A stretch of 64,000 nt of DNA from Ichthyophis bannanicus (GCA_033557465.1 CM066048.1:18576305-18640304); one strand, 5' to 3'. Counted from the first letter of the stretch, positions 53,562 to 64,000 are shown. Translations and numbers: made by a program. The notes: a model not told the origin generated them from the sequence alone.

Positions 53562-54289
53562 GTGAACGGGAGGGGTGTTTGTTCATGAAGCTTAGGGAAT
53601 CATTCCAGCTATCTTCTTTTGGAAAGCAGTTGCGTTTAATCTTCCGTTGATATGGGGTGGCAAATGTGTGTTTTGTTTCAGATGAGCAGCAACGTCTCCC
53701 AAAGGAGACAGATGCCCCATCGCCGAAGAGCCAATCTGCTCTTTTAAAGGGAAGGGGTGTGTACCTAGTCTTCAATGCTAGTCATCTTTACAGACTTCGT
53801 AGCGTGCTTTGATGCAGGCAAAGAGGAAACTGGTGAAATTCAGAGCGTTCTGATTACTGACCCCCCAGATAGGTCCCTGAATTAATCACGGTGTGTTTCA
53901 CTCTCGAAAAAGCATATTTGACATTGCTTTCTGGGGCTTGTTATTTATTTTGGTTCCTCGGTATCCCACCCAAAACTGACACTTAAGAATGTTAATTGAA
54001 AAAGAAATCTAATTAAAATTATGTTTTATGCTTTTTCTGTGAGTAATCCTGCTGCAGAAAGTGCATGTGTTAAATTTCTGGCAGTCTGTGTGAAAGTACA
54101 CATGCTATTCCTTAAACTTTTGTGACTTCTGTTTATGAGAGAGAGGATTTCTTTGTAGCTGCTCTTTTTCCCTGCTATTTTTGATGGGCTTTTGCACTAC
54201 TACAAGGATTTTCAAGCTTGTCCTGGGGACCCCACAGCCAGTCAGTGTTTGGGATATCAATAACGAATATGAGGGAGTTTCCAGAATAT

Positions 54290-54955
54290 GCAAATTGAAC
54301 ATAAGATAGTATATCTGGTGTCTTCTCTGACCTTTTTCAAATCCAGGCTGAAAACTCACCTCTTCGCTGCCGCTTTCGGATCTTGACTGATCTGATCTCC
54401 TACGTGTTTCCTTACCATTCCTCCACTGTTCCCTCTAAGCTGTGCGCGTGTGCGCATGCGCACACCTCGCCGAGCGAGCGCACATACTTTACAACAGAGC
54501 GCACAAAAATTACAGCTCTGATTCTGATAGAAAAACAACACAGATGTCTTAAAATTTAAAAGTTACGATTGTAATTACTAGAAATTTCCCACTTCATTTA
54601 GTAATCGTCTATTTTCATTTAATTTGATTAAAATCAATTGTGGTGTACATATTGTATTCTGACGTGTAGTCAAATTTTAAAGTATGTAACTCCGAGTGTC
54701 GTTATGTGGCGCACAAAAATTTAACCTTCCTTCAAAAGCTGCACACAGCTGATATTTTATGCGCACACAGCCTACAGAAAATTAGAGAACATTGCATTCC
54801 TCCTAGATGTATCCCAACTCTACAGCTACTGTGTTGTCTGTCTTGACTACATTGTAAGCTCTGATGAGCAGGGACCGTCTTTTACATGTGTCTGTGCAGT
54901 CCTGTACACATCTTGTAGCACTATACAAATGTGCAGTAGTAGTAGTAGATAATGC
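54290..54955 (+). mobile_element. L2 LINE 3' end interrupted by a hAT element
   Basis: Phrases CCTTTTTCAAATCCAGGCTGA and AAACTCACCTCTTCGCTGCC are the L2 C-terminal coding end. After the hAT insertion comes CTACATTGTAAGCTCTGATG, AGCAGGGACCGTCTTT and the (TAG)n end near 54940. Confidence 0.85.
54424..54794. mobile_element. Non-autonomous hAT-type element, 371 bp
   Basis: Ends CACTGTTCCCTCTAAGCTG and TAGAGAACATTG are imperfect inverted repeats. The 8-bp duplication CATTCCTC (54416-54423 and 54795-54802) is perfect. Subterminal CTGTGCGCGTGTGCGCATGC and GCGCACACAGC also pair. AT-rich interior without ORF. Confidence 0.85.
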
Positions 54956-55440
54956 CACACTGGGTCAGACAAAAGGTCCATCAAGCCCAGTATCCTGTTT
55001 CTAGCAGTAGCCAATCCAGATCATAGGTACCTGTCAGATTCCCAAAAGGTAAACGGATTCCATGTTGCTTATCCTAGGTATTAGTAGTGGATTTCCACAG
55101 TCCACTTTAATAATGGGTTATGAACTTTTCCAAATCTCTTTTAAACCTAGTTACACTAACAGCTTTCACTACATTCTCCATCAGTGAATTCCAGAATTTG
55201 ATTACCTGTTGAGTGAAAAAAATATGTTCTCCAATTAGTCTTAAATGTGCTACCTTGTAGCTTCATGCATGTTTCCTTGTCCTCCTACTTTTTGAAAGAA
55301 TAAACAACTGATCTACATTTATTCATTCCAGCCCACTCATTATTTTATTGATCTATATAACATCCCCCCTTGACCATCTCTTTTCCAAGCTGAAGATCCC
55401 TAACTTTTTAAGACTTTCCTCATAAGCATAGCCTTTCTTT
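54956..55440 (-). mobile_element. CR1 LINE 3' end
   Basis: CACACTGGGTCAGACAAAAGG and AAGCCCAGTATCCTGTTTC match the CR1 3' untranslated end at 15184 and 61930. It continues to GAAGATCCCTAACTTTTTAAGAC and TTTCCTCATAAGCATAGCC near 55430. Confidence 0.85.
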
Positions 55441-55444
55441 CCCA

Positions 55445-55765
55445 AAAGCGGAAGTAAGGATGTGGTTGAAAACTACAGGCCGGTTAGTTTAACTTCGGTG
55501 GTAAGTAAATTACTGGAAACGCTGCTGAAAGAGAAAATAGTGAGATTTCTGGAGTCCAGCGGATTAAAGGATCCGAGGCAGAGTCCTAGATGTGGTGTAT
55601 TTAGATTTCAGTAAAACCTTTGACACTGTTCCTCACAGGCGACTTATAAACAAAGTTACTGCTTGGGTTAGAAATTGGTTGGGTGGGAGGCGACAAAGAG
55701 TACACGTAAATGGAGCTCACTCTGAGGAGAATGATGTTACCAGTGGTGTGCCCCAGGGATCCATT
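55445..55765 (+). mobile_element. CR1 RT fragment, sense to NDUFS2
   Basis: The plus strand reads like SGSKDVVENYRPVSLTSVV, then after a deletion VYLDFSKTFDTVPHRRLINK and VTSGVPQGS. The same region occurs antisense at 56390-56780 within the adjacent CR1, so these two make an inverted pair. Confidence 0.85.
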
Positions 55766-55835
55766 CCTCTCCGTATGCACCCAAGCATACTTCTAGCTTT
55801 TGCCGTCGCCTTTTCTACCTGTTTAGCTACTTTAA

Positions 55836-56045
55836 CCCTTTCCAGGCCGAGCCCAAAACTCTCGGAATCCAAAATTCTGACTAAATATTCCTATCAAATG
55901 GTATATAATACATGACCATAGCAGAAGGAAAATCACTATTAGAACATACAGTATTGAATAAGACGGGTACAATTTTCCTGAAATATGCAAAAATTAACCC
56001 GGCTGCAGAATGTGGATTAAAAATTTAAACCTGGCCTTGAAAGGG
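55836..56045. mobile_element. piggyBac-like MITE, TTAA target
   Basis: Flanked by TTAA on both sides (55832-55835 and 56046-56049) with inverted ends CCCTTTCCAGGCC and GGCCTTGAAAGGG. The uninterrupted CR1 site, GCTACTTTAAGATCATCAGAC, is visible at 1948-1970, proving the insertion. Interior without ORF. Confidence 0.88.
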
Positions 56046-58229
56046 TTAAGATCATCAGACACAACCACACCTAGGTCCTGCTCTTCTTTAGTGGACAAAA
56101 GTACTTCACCCCCTATACTATATTGCTCCCTTGGATTGCTACAGCCCAAATGCATGACCTTACATTTTTTAACATTAAATCCCAGCTGCCAAATTTTAGA
56201 CCATTCTTCAAGCTTAGCTAGATCCATCCTCATGTTATCTACACCTTCCTGGGTGTCTATTGCAGATTTTGGTATCATCTGCAAAAAGGCAAACCTTACC
56301 CAACAGCCCTTCCGCTAGATCACTAACAAAGATGTTAAAAAGAATCGGACCAAGGACAGATCCCTGGGGCACACCACTGGTAACATCCTTCTCCTCAGAG
56401 TGAGCTCCATTTACCTATACTCTTTGTCGCCTCCCACCCAACCAATTTCTAACCCAAGCAGTAACTTTAGGGTCCATCCCTAGGGTGCTCAAGTTTGTTT
56501 ATAAGTTGCCTGTGAGGAACAGTGTCAAAGGCTTTACTGAAATCTAAATCCACCACATCTAGGGCTCTCCCTCGGTCCAACTCCCTGGTCACCCAGTCAA
56601 AGAAATCAATCAGTTTGTCTGACAAGACCTGCCTCTGGTGAATCCATGCTGCCTTGGATCCTGTAATCCGCTGGATTCCAGAAACCTCACTGTTTTCTCT
56701 TTCAGCAGCGTTTCCAATAATTTATTCACCACCGAAGTTAAACTAACCAGCCTGTAGTTTTCAATCACATCCTTACTTCTGCTTTTGTGTAAAGACACCA
56801 CATGAGTCTCTTTCCAGTCCTTTGGCACCACTCCCGACTCCGAGGCATTGAAAAGGTCAGTCAGTGGAGCTGCTAGAACGTCCCCAAATTCCTCAGTATT
56901 CTAGGGTGTATCCCATCCGGTCCCATCGCTTTGTTTACGTTAAGTTGAGCTAGTTTCTCACGAACACAGTCTTCTGAAAATTGTTCAAGATGTCCCTCGC
57001 TTCTATTCCTATTTGTGGGTGTTTTCTGAGGTCCTGCTCCTGGTTCTTCATCTGTGAACACAGAACAGAAATATTTGTTAAGCAATTCCGCTTTATCCAC
57101 ATCAGCTTCTACATATTCCTCCCCTTCACCCTTGAGTCTGACAATGCCACGTTTGCCCTTCCTCTTCTCACTAACATATCTGAAAAATGTCTTAAACCCC
57201 CTCCCCCCCCCCTTTTTATTGCATTGGCTATTTCCTCCTCTTTTTGAATCTTTGCTTTCCTGACTACTTTGCTAGCTTCTCTAAGTTTTCCAAATATAGA
57301 TGCCTGTCTTCCTCTCTCTGTGATCTCTTGTATTTCATGAAGGCCTCCCTCTTTTTCTTCATTTTTTCAGCTACTTCTTTCGAAAGCCATAGTGGTCTCC
57401 TTTTCCTTTTATTTACCATTTTAACAGAAAGGTTGGTTACCCTTAAAATATCCCCTTTCAGTTTTGACCACTGTTTTTCTACATCCCCCAGCTGTTCCCA
57501 TCCCGCTAACGACTCCCTGAGGTATTGGCCCATCTTGGCAAAGTTAGTCTTCCTAAAGTCTAAGACCCTCACCTTTGAATGGATTCTAACAGCCCTAGTC
57601 CTAATACTGAACCACACCATCTGGTGATCACTGGATGCAAAATGATCTCCCACTATAACATCAGAAACACTTTCACCATTGGTAAGCACCAAGTCCTGTA
57701 TGGCCTCTTCACGTGTGGGATCTGTTACCAATTGCTTGAATAGTTCTCCCTGTAGAGAATCCAGGATCTCTTTACTTCTAGATGATATTGCAGCAGGAAT
57801 ATGCCAGTCAACATCTGGCATATTGAAATCCCCTATCAGTAGCACTTCCTCTTTCCTAGCAATGCTGCGTATGTCTTCAATTTAACTCTCTGTCCACCTC
57901 CTCCTCTTGTGAGGGAGGTCTGTATATCACGCCAATGCAAATAGATTTCTCTTTCCCTCTTTCTAGTTTAACCCACAATGCCTCTTTTCTCCCTTTTTAA
58001 GCTCTGTAATTCCAAAGCTTTAATAGTATTTTTTACATATAGTGCCACTCCTCCTCCCCTTCTTCCTACCCTGTCCTTTCTGAATAAAGTATAGCCAGGT
58101 ATAGTTACATCCCAGTCATGGTTTTCTGTGAACCATGTTTCTGTAACTGCCACTAAATCCAAGTCGGCCACTCCCACCAAAGCTTCAACATCAGGGATCT
58201 TATTTCCCATGCTACGGGCATTTATACAC

Positions 58230-58855
58230 ACTGCTTTCCATATGTTACCCCTGTTACATTAAATACCTTTATGGAAATGGGTATCACCACCTGTGCACCT
58301 AACTGCTTCACCCTCTGTCCCAGAGCCATGAAGTCACTTTTGATACATTCCGAGGTATACCTGGCAGTATCATTTGTTCCAACATGGATTAGCAACATTG
58401 GGTAATAGTCAGCGGGCTTGATGAGTCTCGGCAAACTCGCTGTAACATCTTGGATTTTGGCACCAGGCAGACAGCATACCTCTCTGGACATCAAGTCTGG
58501 TCGGCAGATGGGATGCCTCAGTACCCCCTCAGAAGAGAGTCTCTAACCACCACTATCCTTTGTTTCCTTCTGGTCACTGATTCTGCAACTTTGGGGTACT
58601 TGAGCTCTGGTTTTTCCCTTTCCAGGGATGCTTTCACCTCCTCCACTTCCAGGGCTGCATAATGGTTCTCCAGTTCAAGGGCTGGAGAAGTTGGATTGGT
58701 GATTTTGCAGGCCCTGGTGACTTGTGTCCAACCATCGACATTCTGTTGGCACCCATCTTCTCCTGTGCTGGAGAGCTTGTTTGCTGCAAGAAGCATCTCA
58801 TCAATGTACTTCTCACTGTCTTGAATGCTCCTATAGCATTTGGATGACCTAGAAA
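58230..58855 (-). pseudogene. CR1 ORF1 with SGNH-esterase-like domain
   Basis: The minus strand reads RKQRIVVVRDSLLRG, where GDS is expected but G has become R, then REVCCLPGAKIQDVTASLPR and MLLIHVGTNDTARYTSEC with the GTND block, and FMALGQRVKQLGAQVV. This is the esterase-type ORF1 domain of CR1 elements, thought to assist RNP or membrane interactions. The upstream part (MFSRSSKCYRSIQDSEKYID) is the linker. The loss of the GDS glycine and frame breaks inactivate it. Confidence 0.8.
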
Positions 58856-59440
58856 ACATCTGGAATAATGTTCACTGGACAGATGAGTCAAAAAAATTTG
58901 AACTTTTCATCACAATAGCAAATGTATTGTTTTGTGCAAACCAAACATTGCCTTACAAAATAGAAACCTTATCTTGCTTGTCAAACATGGTGGTAGAGGT
59001 ATGATCTTAAAGAGATCTGCCATCATTGCTTGTTGGAAATTCTAGAAGAGGATGTCGAGCCATCTGCTTGTGAGTGGAAGTGGAGCTGAAAGTAAATCAT
59101 GCAGCAAGATGGCGCCCTAAACATTCAAGCACTTCTGCAGAATAGCTGAAGAACAGAGTTCATGTTTGGAGTGGTCAAATCAAAGTTTCAGCCTTAGTCC
59201 TATTGAACTGTTATGGCAAGACCTGAAGCGAGCTGTTCATGCAAGAAAGCCCTCCTATGTCACAGAACTGAAATGATTTGGTATGGAAAAATGGGCCCTA
59301 ATCCCTCACCCAAGTCCCAGGAGACAAGGTATTCCTGCTCAAGCAGCCACCTGTTACTGATTGAACAGTTTGCATACTTTTTCATATGGATACTTATTGT
59401 TGAATCTTTGTGAATAAAAATAAAAGTATATCCTTTCTGT
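58856..59440 (+). pseudogene. Tc1/mariner transposase remnant
   Basis: WNNVHWTDESKKFELF (catalytic WSDE-like), KPNIALQNRNLILLVKHGGRG and a PIELLWQDLKRA-like stretch near 59200 follow the order of Tc1 transposases. The tail ends with TTGTGAATAAAAATAAAAG. Many stops. Confidence 0.75.
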
Positions 59441-60113
59441 CTGAGTTATTTAGAGGAGTTATCTTGCTCTCTTATCAGGAGTTAGATTAGGGTTTAATTA
59501 TGTATTAATTATTAATTAGGCTAAAATACTGCCCATCTTAGGGGGAATCACATTTTCTTTTTCTCAGCACAGCATGTATAAAGTGTTTTGTCAGAACTGT
59601 TGCTTGGTCATGTCTTTTAAAAGAGATGTTTCCTTGATGAATCAGTTTGCTTTCTTCTTTAATGGCATTTAAGGTTTGAAAATGTAGCATTGGTGTTTCT
59701 GTACTGTTGTGTATTGAAGCAAAACTGTTAATAGTCTGCTTAGTAATTTATGAAGATAATACAGGAAAAAAACGAGGTTGAACGCAACCATGTAGTTAGA
59801 AAATGAAAGTGAGTCAGTTTGATACAAGTTCACACTTACTTACCTACTCTCTTGGCTTTAATGAGGATGGGCTTATGGTACTGAGGCTAATGGCATTGTC
59901 AGACCATAGGCAGATAAGTGTCTGATGTCATAAGCATGCAGTATGTTGCTTGACCTTGGCCATCCCGTTCCACTATGCAGTAATTGGAGGACTTAAAAAA
60001 GGTTCAAACTGGACAAATGACATGACACAGTCAGACATTTACTTTGCAAGTGTGGAAATAACTTGTAGCTGAATACCTGTTGTAGTCTGAATTTCCCTAC
60101 TCCTTGTCCTTAG
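59441..60113. other. Intron 1 end, nothing recognised
   Basis: AT-rich intronic DNA up to the polypyrimidine tract and the AG at 60112-60113. Confidence 0.6.
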
Positions 60114-60220
60114 GCAAGTGAAGCAATGGCAGCCAGACGTGGAGTGGAACCAACAGTTTGCAGGTGCGGTCATGTACCCCAGCAGCATCACGGAGAAGTG
60201 GGTGCCGCCCCCATGGAATG
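60114..60220 (+). CDS. NDUFS2: NDUFS2 exon 2
   Basis: Acceptor TTGTCCTTAG|GC and donor AATG|GTGAGTC bound 107 bp. With the two bases of exon 1 it codes for [31 protein letters not shown] and PPPWN, and leaves phase 1. This corresponds to the start of mature NDUFS2 in mammals (QWQPDVEW...GAVMYP...PPPWND), just upstream of the conserved NFGPQHPAAHG block, which is not in the window. The residues differ from mammals mostly at S/T/E positions, as expected for a distant tetrapod. The 49-kDa protein's remaining exons must lie to the right of 64000. Confidence 0.93.
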
Positions 60221-60725
60221 GTGAGTCTTGGCCTGGCTGGAGACCATTCAGGGGCTGTTTAAAGACAGCAGCCAGCCAGGTCTGCTGTAAAATTTCATGT
60301 AGTACACTCAGTCTGTGCAAGAACACAAAACATCATAGTGAAAAAGAAATTATAAAGAAAAGAAGCTGAATTTAAACAGTAACCAGTCCGAGAATGGATG
60401 CAGCCATATGACAGATCGGAAATCAGCTTTACCTGGGCTGAGAGGCATGCGTTTGCAGTGTAAGGGAAGGCATAGTGCACAAGCTTTTATTCACTCTTCT
60501 AGCTTTGCTTGTGGAGCTAATGGACAGTAGCAGTTTTTAAAATAAATGTCTGTGTTTTTGTTTGTGCAAGCTACAAAGAAACTGCCTACTGTACTTGAAT
60601 GTAACTCATCTTGAACTTCTACTGGAAAGGCGTGGGCTAAATACTAATACATGAATACATATAAGTGAAGGAAATGAAGAGATCAGTTGAGGTCAGAGGC
60701 TTTGCAAATGGAAGTGATATTCATG

Positions 60726-61440
60726 TTTATTGTTTCTTGATATACCGCCTTTTATAACAGGGCAGTTTACAGTCAAAATCCAAAGTAGGGCTCAAGGCCA
60801 GAAAAGGAAAAAGGAACTACAACATTTTGACAGAAAAGAGAAGGCAAGCAAGCATTCAGACAAAACATAGAGAGATCAACAAACATATATAACCAGGTCA
60901 AGAGGCTCAGTCTGGGAGAATTTGAGCAGAAGTTAAGAGGTGTGTTTTGAGCAAAGACTTGAATCTTGAATAGTTCTGCTCTAAACAGAGCGGGGTGGGC
61001 CCAAGGAAAAAGAAGGCAGGTTGACGGGTGGATTGCAGATATGCACGTGATGGAGGAGAGAGATGGAGACGCTTTATGTGAACTGAACGAAGGCTGGGTG
61101 TCGGGACATGAAAGTGGAGCAGGTCGGCTACATACTGTGGAGTGCGAGTGTTGATAACCTGATGTACCAGAACGAGAATCTTGTAACGGATACGGAAATC
61201 AATGGGAAGCTTTAGAAGAGGGATAACGTGATGTCTGCGAGAAGAATGAGTTAGCTTCACCGTCTCCAGCTTGTACAGAATACTACAGCCAGGATCCTGA
61301 GTATGGGTGATACCAGCAAGAACGGAATTACAAAAATCAAGGCGAGACATAACTATGGACAGATTAACAGTGGTCAAGGCAGAGGGTGAAAGAAAAGGAC
61401 GGACAGATCTTATCTGACAAAAAAATAGTAGGACTTCTTA
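60726..61440 (-). mobile_element. L2 LINE 3' end
   Basis: A weak form of the 3' hairpin region (TATACCGCC...GGGCAGTTTACAG) starts it. The minus strand has a 156-codon open stretch (61377-60907) with MSRLDFCNSVLAGI, HVIPLLKLPIDFRIRYKILV and SRFKSLLKTHLLTS, typical of the L2 RT C terminus. Confidence 0.85.
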
Positions 61441-61689
61441 GTGAGCTGGATAGTTGCACACACAGTTACTGCTGGAGAGTTTTGTTTCGCTTTGCCCCAT
61501 ATAATGGTTAAGTCATGTTGTCTATTTGAAGCTAGTGAACTGTCGCCACTGCGTCCTCTAACATACCCCTTTCCCCCACCAGGCTGCAAAAACTCTGATA
61601 CGGATGACAACATAGCCTGCCATTCCACGCAGGTATGTAGTTGAGCAGCTCCCTTTTTAGAGTTTGGGTTGGTTTATTCTTTTAAAAAG

Positions 61690-61765
61690 AAAAGAAGTGA
61701 GGCTGATTCAGTGGCAGTGCTGCCCGCTGCCATGCAGGAGATCTGGGTTTAAGTCCCATCTCGGG
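61690..61765 (+). repeat. Possible tRNA-derived SINE head
   Basis: TGATTCAGTGGCAGTGC resembles an A box, and GGGTTTAAGTCCCATCTC contains a B-box-like GGTTTAAGTCC at suitable distance. No tRNA fold could be completed, so it is read as a SINE trace. Confidence 0.35.
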
Positions 61766-62583
61766 ATTTCCTGTTTCCCAGTCATTCTGTAATGCTCAGC
61801 TTTAGCAGACTGATTTCAGGGATATGCAGGCAGTTGTAGTGCATGGCTCCCCGTTAAGTTTTGCGCTGTAATGACTAGGTGATGTGTGTTGGGAGGAGCT
61901 AAATACTTAAAGGTTTGCTTGTTCGTTAATACCCATAAGAACATAACATAAGATATGCCATACTGGGTCAGACCAAGGTCCATCAAGCCCAGTATTCTGT
62001 TTCCAGCAGTGGCCAATCTAGGTCATATGTACCTAGCAGTTTCCCCAAGGGACACAGGTTCCACAATGCTTGTACTGGGTCAAGCAATGATATCCTGGGT
62101 CCCTTCTTAATAATGGTTTATGGACCTTTCCTCCAGGAACTTGTCCAAACCTTTTTTAAACCCAGCTACACTAACAGCCTTTACTACATCCTCCGGTAAC
62201 AAATTCCAGAGTTTGATTACACGTTGAGTGAAAAAATATTTTCTTTTATTAGTCTTAAATAGTTTACCCTGTAGCTTCATTGCATGTCCCCTAGTCTTTC
62301 TATATTATGATAAGGTAAACAATCGATCTACGTTTACACGTTCCACTCCGTTCATTAATTTATAGACTTCTATCATATCTCCCCTCAGCCGTCTCTTTTC
62401 CAGGTTAAAGAGCCCCAACCTTTTTAGCCTTTCTTCATAGGAGTATCCTTCCATCCCCTTTACCATTTTGGTGGCTCTTCTCTGAACCTTTTCTAAAATC
62501 GCTATATCCTTTCTAAGATACGGCGACCAGAATTGCACACAATATTTAAGGTGCGGTCTCACCATGGAGCGATATAAAGGCAT

Positions 62584-62938
62584 TCCTTCCTCACAACATC
62601 AGATCAATCCCAGACATATTCCAATTCAGGAAGGCCGTGAAACACTACCTCTTCCTCATACATTACCCTGAACCTAATAGAAACTCAACACCATTTGCCG
62701 AATCCACCCAAATCACTACTGTCTAAAACCACACAAACACATGATCAGCCTACAAATTGTATATATTGTATATTTTATGGTTGTACATAGTTACCCTGTT
62801 AGCCAAGTTGATTATCCTGTTCATATGTAAACACAAAGTACTATTGGAAATGTGTATGTTCACTGTTTATTGTAAACCGCGCTGATGCTGAATAGCGCGG
62901 TATAAAAGAGACTTTAAATAAATAAATAAATAAATAAA
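62584..62938 (+). mobile_element. L2 LINE 3' end nested in CR1
   Basis: Starts CCTTCCTCACAACATCAGAT with C-terminal coding traces (FQFRKAVKHYLFLIHYP), then the 3' untranslated part, the hairpin at 62877-62902 and the (TAAA)n tail at 62917-62938. CR1 sequence GGCATT / ATTATAATATC flanks it, with ATT as possible part of a short target duplication. Confidence 0.88.
62877..62902 (+). other. L2 3' hairpin (copy 3)
   Basis: 8-bp stem ACCGCGCT/AGCGCGGT around the loop GATGCTGAAT, directly before the tail. Confidence 0.85.
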
Positions 62939-64000
62939 TTATAATATCTTTTGTTTTATTTTCCATTCCTTTCCTTATCATACCTAGCATTCTATTTGTT
63001 CTCTTGGCCGCCACTGCACACTGGGCCGAGGGTTTTAACATGGTATCCACAATGACGCCTAAATCTTTTTCCTGGGTGGTGGTTCCTAATGTGGAACCTT
63101 GCATCGTGTAACCATAGTTTGGGTTGTTCTTCCCTAGATGCATAACCTTGCACTTGTCCACATTAAATTTCATCTGCCATTTTGATGCCCAGTCTTCCAA
63201 TTTATCAAGATCCTCTTGCAATTTTCCACAATCCTCTTGGGTTTTAACAACTTTAAATAGTTTTGTGTCATCTGCAAATTTGATAACCTCACTCGTTATT
63301 CCACTTTCCATGTCATTTATGAATATGTCAAAAAGCAGCGGACCCAGCACAGATCCCTGGGGTACACCACTATTCACCTTTCTCCATTGGGAAAACTGGC
63401 CATTTAGCCCTACCCTCTGCTTTCTATCTTTTAACCAGTTCCTGATCCACAATAGTACACTGCCTCCTATCCCATGACTCTTTAGTTTTGCCAAACGTCT
63501 CTGATGAGGGACCTTGTCAAAGGCTTTCTGAAAGTCCAGATACACAATATCAACCGACTCACCTTTGTCCACCTGTTTATTCACACCTTCAAAAAAACAT
63601 AACAGATTAGTAAGACAAGATCTTCCTTGTCTAAAGCCATGTTGGCTGTTTCCCATTAGGTCATGACTATCTACATGCTCAGTAATTTTATTCTTTATGA
63701 TGGTTTCTACCATTTTTCCCGGTACTGATGTCAGGCTCACCGGTCTGTAGTTTTCCCGGATCACCCCTGGAACCCTTTTTAAAAACTGGTGTTACATTGG
63801 CGATCCTCCAATCTTCAGGTATTAGAGATGATTTTAATGATAGTTCACAGATTACTAATAGCAGGTCTGCAATCTCGTATTTCAGTTCTTTCAACACCCT
63901 TGGATGTATACCATCCGGCCCAGGTGATTTGCTACTCTTCAGTTTATCTAATAGTTGTAATACATCTTCCCGATGTATCGATATTTCCTTCAATTCTTCC

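Larger units (their letters stand above)
55766..58855 (-). mobile_element. CR1 LINE, nearly complete, both ORFs decayed
   Basis: Minus-strand order: ORF1 at 58855-58230, endonuclease at 58231-57264, linker, RT at 57100-56280 and RT C-terminal end to 55766. A piggyBac-like MITE interrupts the last part. Endonuclease pieces are LDLVAVTETWFTENHDWDV, MLLIGDFNMPDVDW and FASSDHQMVWFSI. RT pieces are NVNKAMGPDGIHPRILRNLG and VIENYRLVSLTSVVNKLLE. Motif B is visible as [14 protein letters not shown] sequence near 56350. Many frame breaks. Confidence 0.9.
53562..60113 (+). other. NDUFS2: NDUFS2 intron 1
   Basis: About 6.55 kb from GTGAAC to the acceptor TTGTCCTTAG. It is mostly filled by transposon remnants: L2 with a hAT element, CR1 3' end, CR1 RT piece, a nearly complete antisense CR1 with a piggyBac-like MITE, and a Tc1 remnant. 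53570-54280 and 59445-60110 show nothing recognisable. Confidence 0.85.
60221..64000 (+). other. NDUFS2: NDUFS2 intron 2, continuing past the window
   Basis: From GTGAGTC onward no further exon matching NDUFS2 is found. The intron holds an antisense L2 end, a possible SINE head and a CR1 with a nested L2 end. Confidence 0.75.
61930..64000 (-). mobile_element. CR1 LINE, RT and 3' end, running off the window
   Basis: Minus strand. The 3' untranslated end is at 61930-62280. The C-terminal piece ([20 protein letters not shown]) is at 62305-62583. After a nested L2 end comes a long RT frame (63764-62938): VSLTSVPGKMVETIIKNK, FRQGRSCLTNLLCFFEGV, VYLDFQKAFDKVPHQRRLAK (motif A), [20 protein letters not shown] (motif B) and VIKFADDTKLFKVVK (motif C). 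Upstream SPGPDGIHPRVLKELK at about 63930 shows the RT fingers. It is one of the best preserved CR1 copies here, with a frameshift near 63760. Confidence 0.92.

Noticed and set aside
61583..61632. Exon-like segment with good acceptor (TTTCCCCCACCAG) and donor (CAG|GTATGT), and phase-compatible with NDUFS2 exon 2
   Set aside because: The encoded residues do not resemble the NDUFS2 segment expected after PPPWN (which leads to NFGPQHPAAHG), and the stretch looks like chance in intron 2.
61690..61765. tRNA gene
   Set aside because: A- and B-box-like sequences are present but no cloverleaf can be completed; kept only as a weak SINE trace.

Overview
This is eukaryotic, vertebrate nuclear DNA dominated by transposable elements. 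The only host gene I can identify is the 5' part of NDUFS2 (49-kDa subunit of respiratory complex I). Exon 1 is at 53479-53561 and exon 2 at 60114-60220, both on the plus strand, and the gene runs off the right edge. The mixture of CR1, L2 and RTE LINEs, four DIRS tyrosine-recombinase retrotransposons, a Penelope-like element, Tc1 remnants and many hAT, Harbinger-like and piggyBac-like MITEs suggests a large-genome tetrapod. An amphibian, perhaps a caecilian, is my best guess, but this is inference and not proof of species.

Layout. 1-2874: DIRS-A (minus strand, cut by the window edge), interrupted by a CR1 3' end. 2875-8311: no genes, two old SINE-like traces. 8312-10795: DIRS-B, which has lost its reverse transcriptase (RT). 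11656-14950: L2 3' end, RTE fragment, and a decayed LINE tail. 15184-21335: CR1 fragments carrying two solo LTRs of one family in opposite orientation (15792-17373 and 18057-19577), then an L2 fragment. 21765-31211: DIRS-C, split by a nearly complete L2 which itself carries a palindromic MITE. 33891-35768: a non-autonomous hAT element with a 257-bp palindrome and a minisatellite. 36290-42243: a CR1 copy split by DIRS-D. 42285-46204: Tc1 remnant, hAT MITE, and a Penelope-like element with inverted terminal arms, one holding another hAT MITE. 46438-51276: RTE fragment, MITE, and a full-length RTE with an 11-bp target duplication. 52236-53173: hAT MITE carrying an L2 end, directly upstream of NDUFS2. 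53180-64000: NDUFS2 promoter, exons 1-2 and introns full of CR1, L2, Tc1, hAT and piggyBac-like pieces.

The strongest unusual signals are: (1) a roughly 300-codon reading frame lying inside the solo LTRs, collinear in both copies with in-frame length changes and a single stop in the second copy; (2) hammerhead-ribozyme-like folds in both arms of the Penelope-like element; (3) an L2 3' hairpin whose stem co-varies between three copies; (4) DIRS-D, which has lost RT by a precise gag-to-RNase H fusion but keeps an intact tyrosine recombinase; and (5) hairpins inside the DIRS terminal repeats shared by several copies. All boundaries were read by eye; those with target duplications are exact, others are good to tens of bases.
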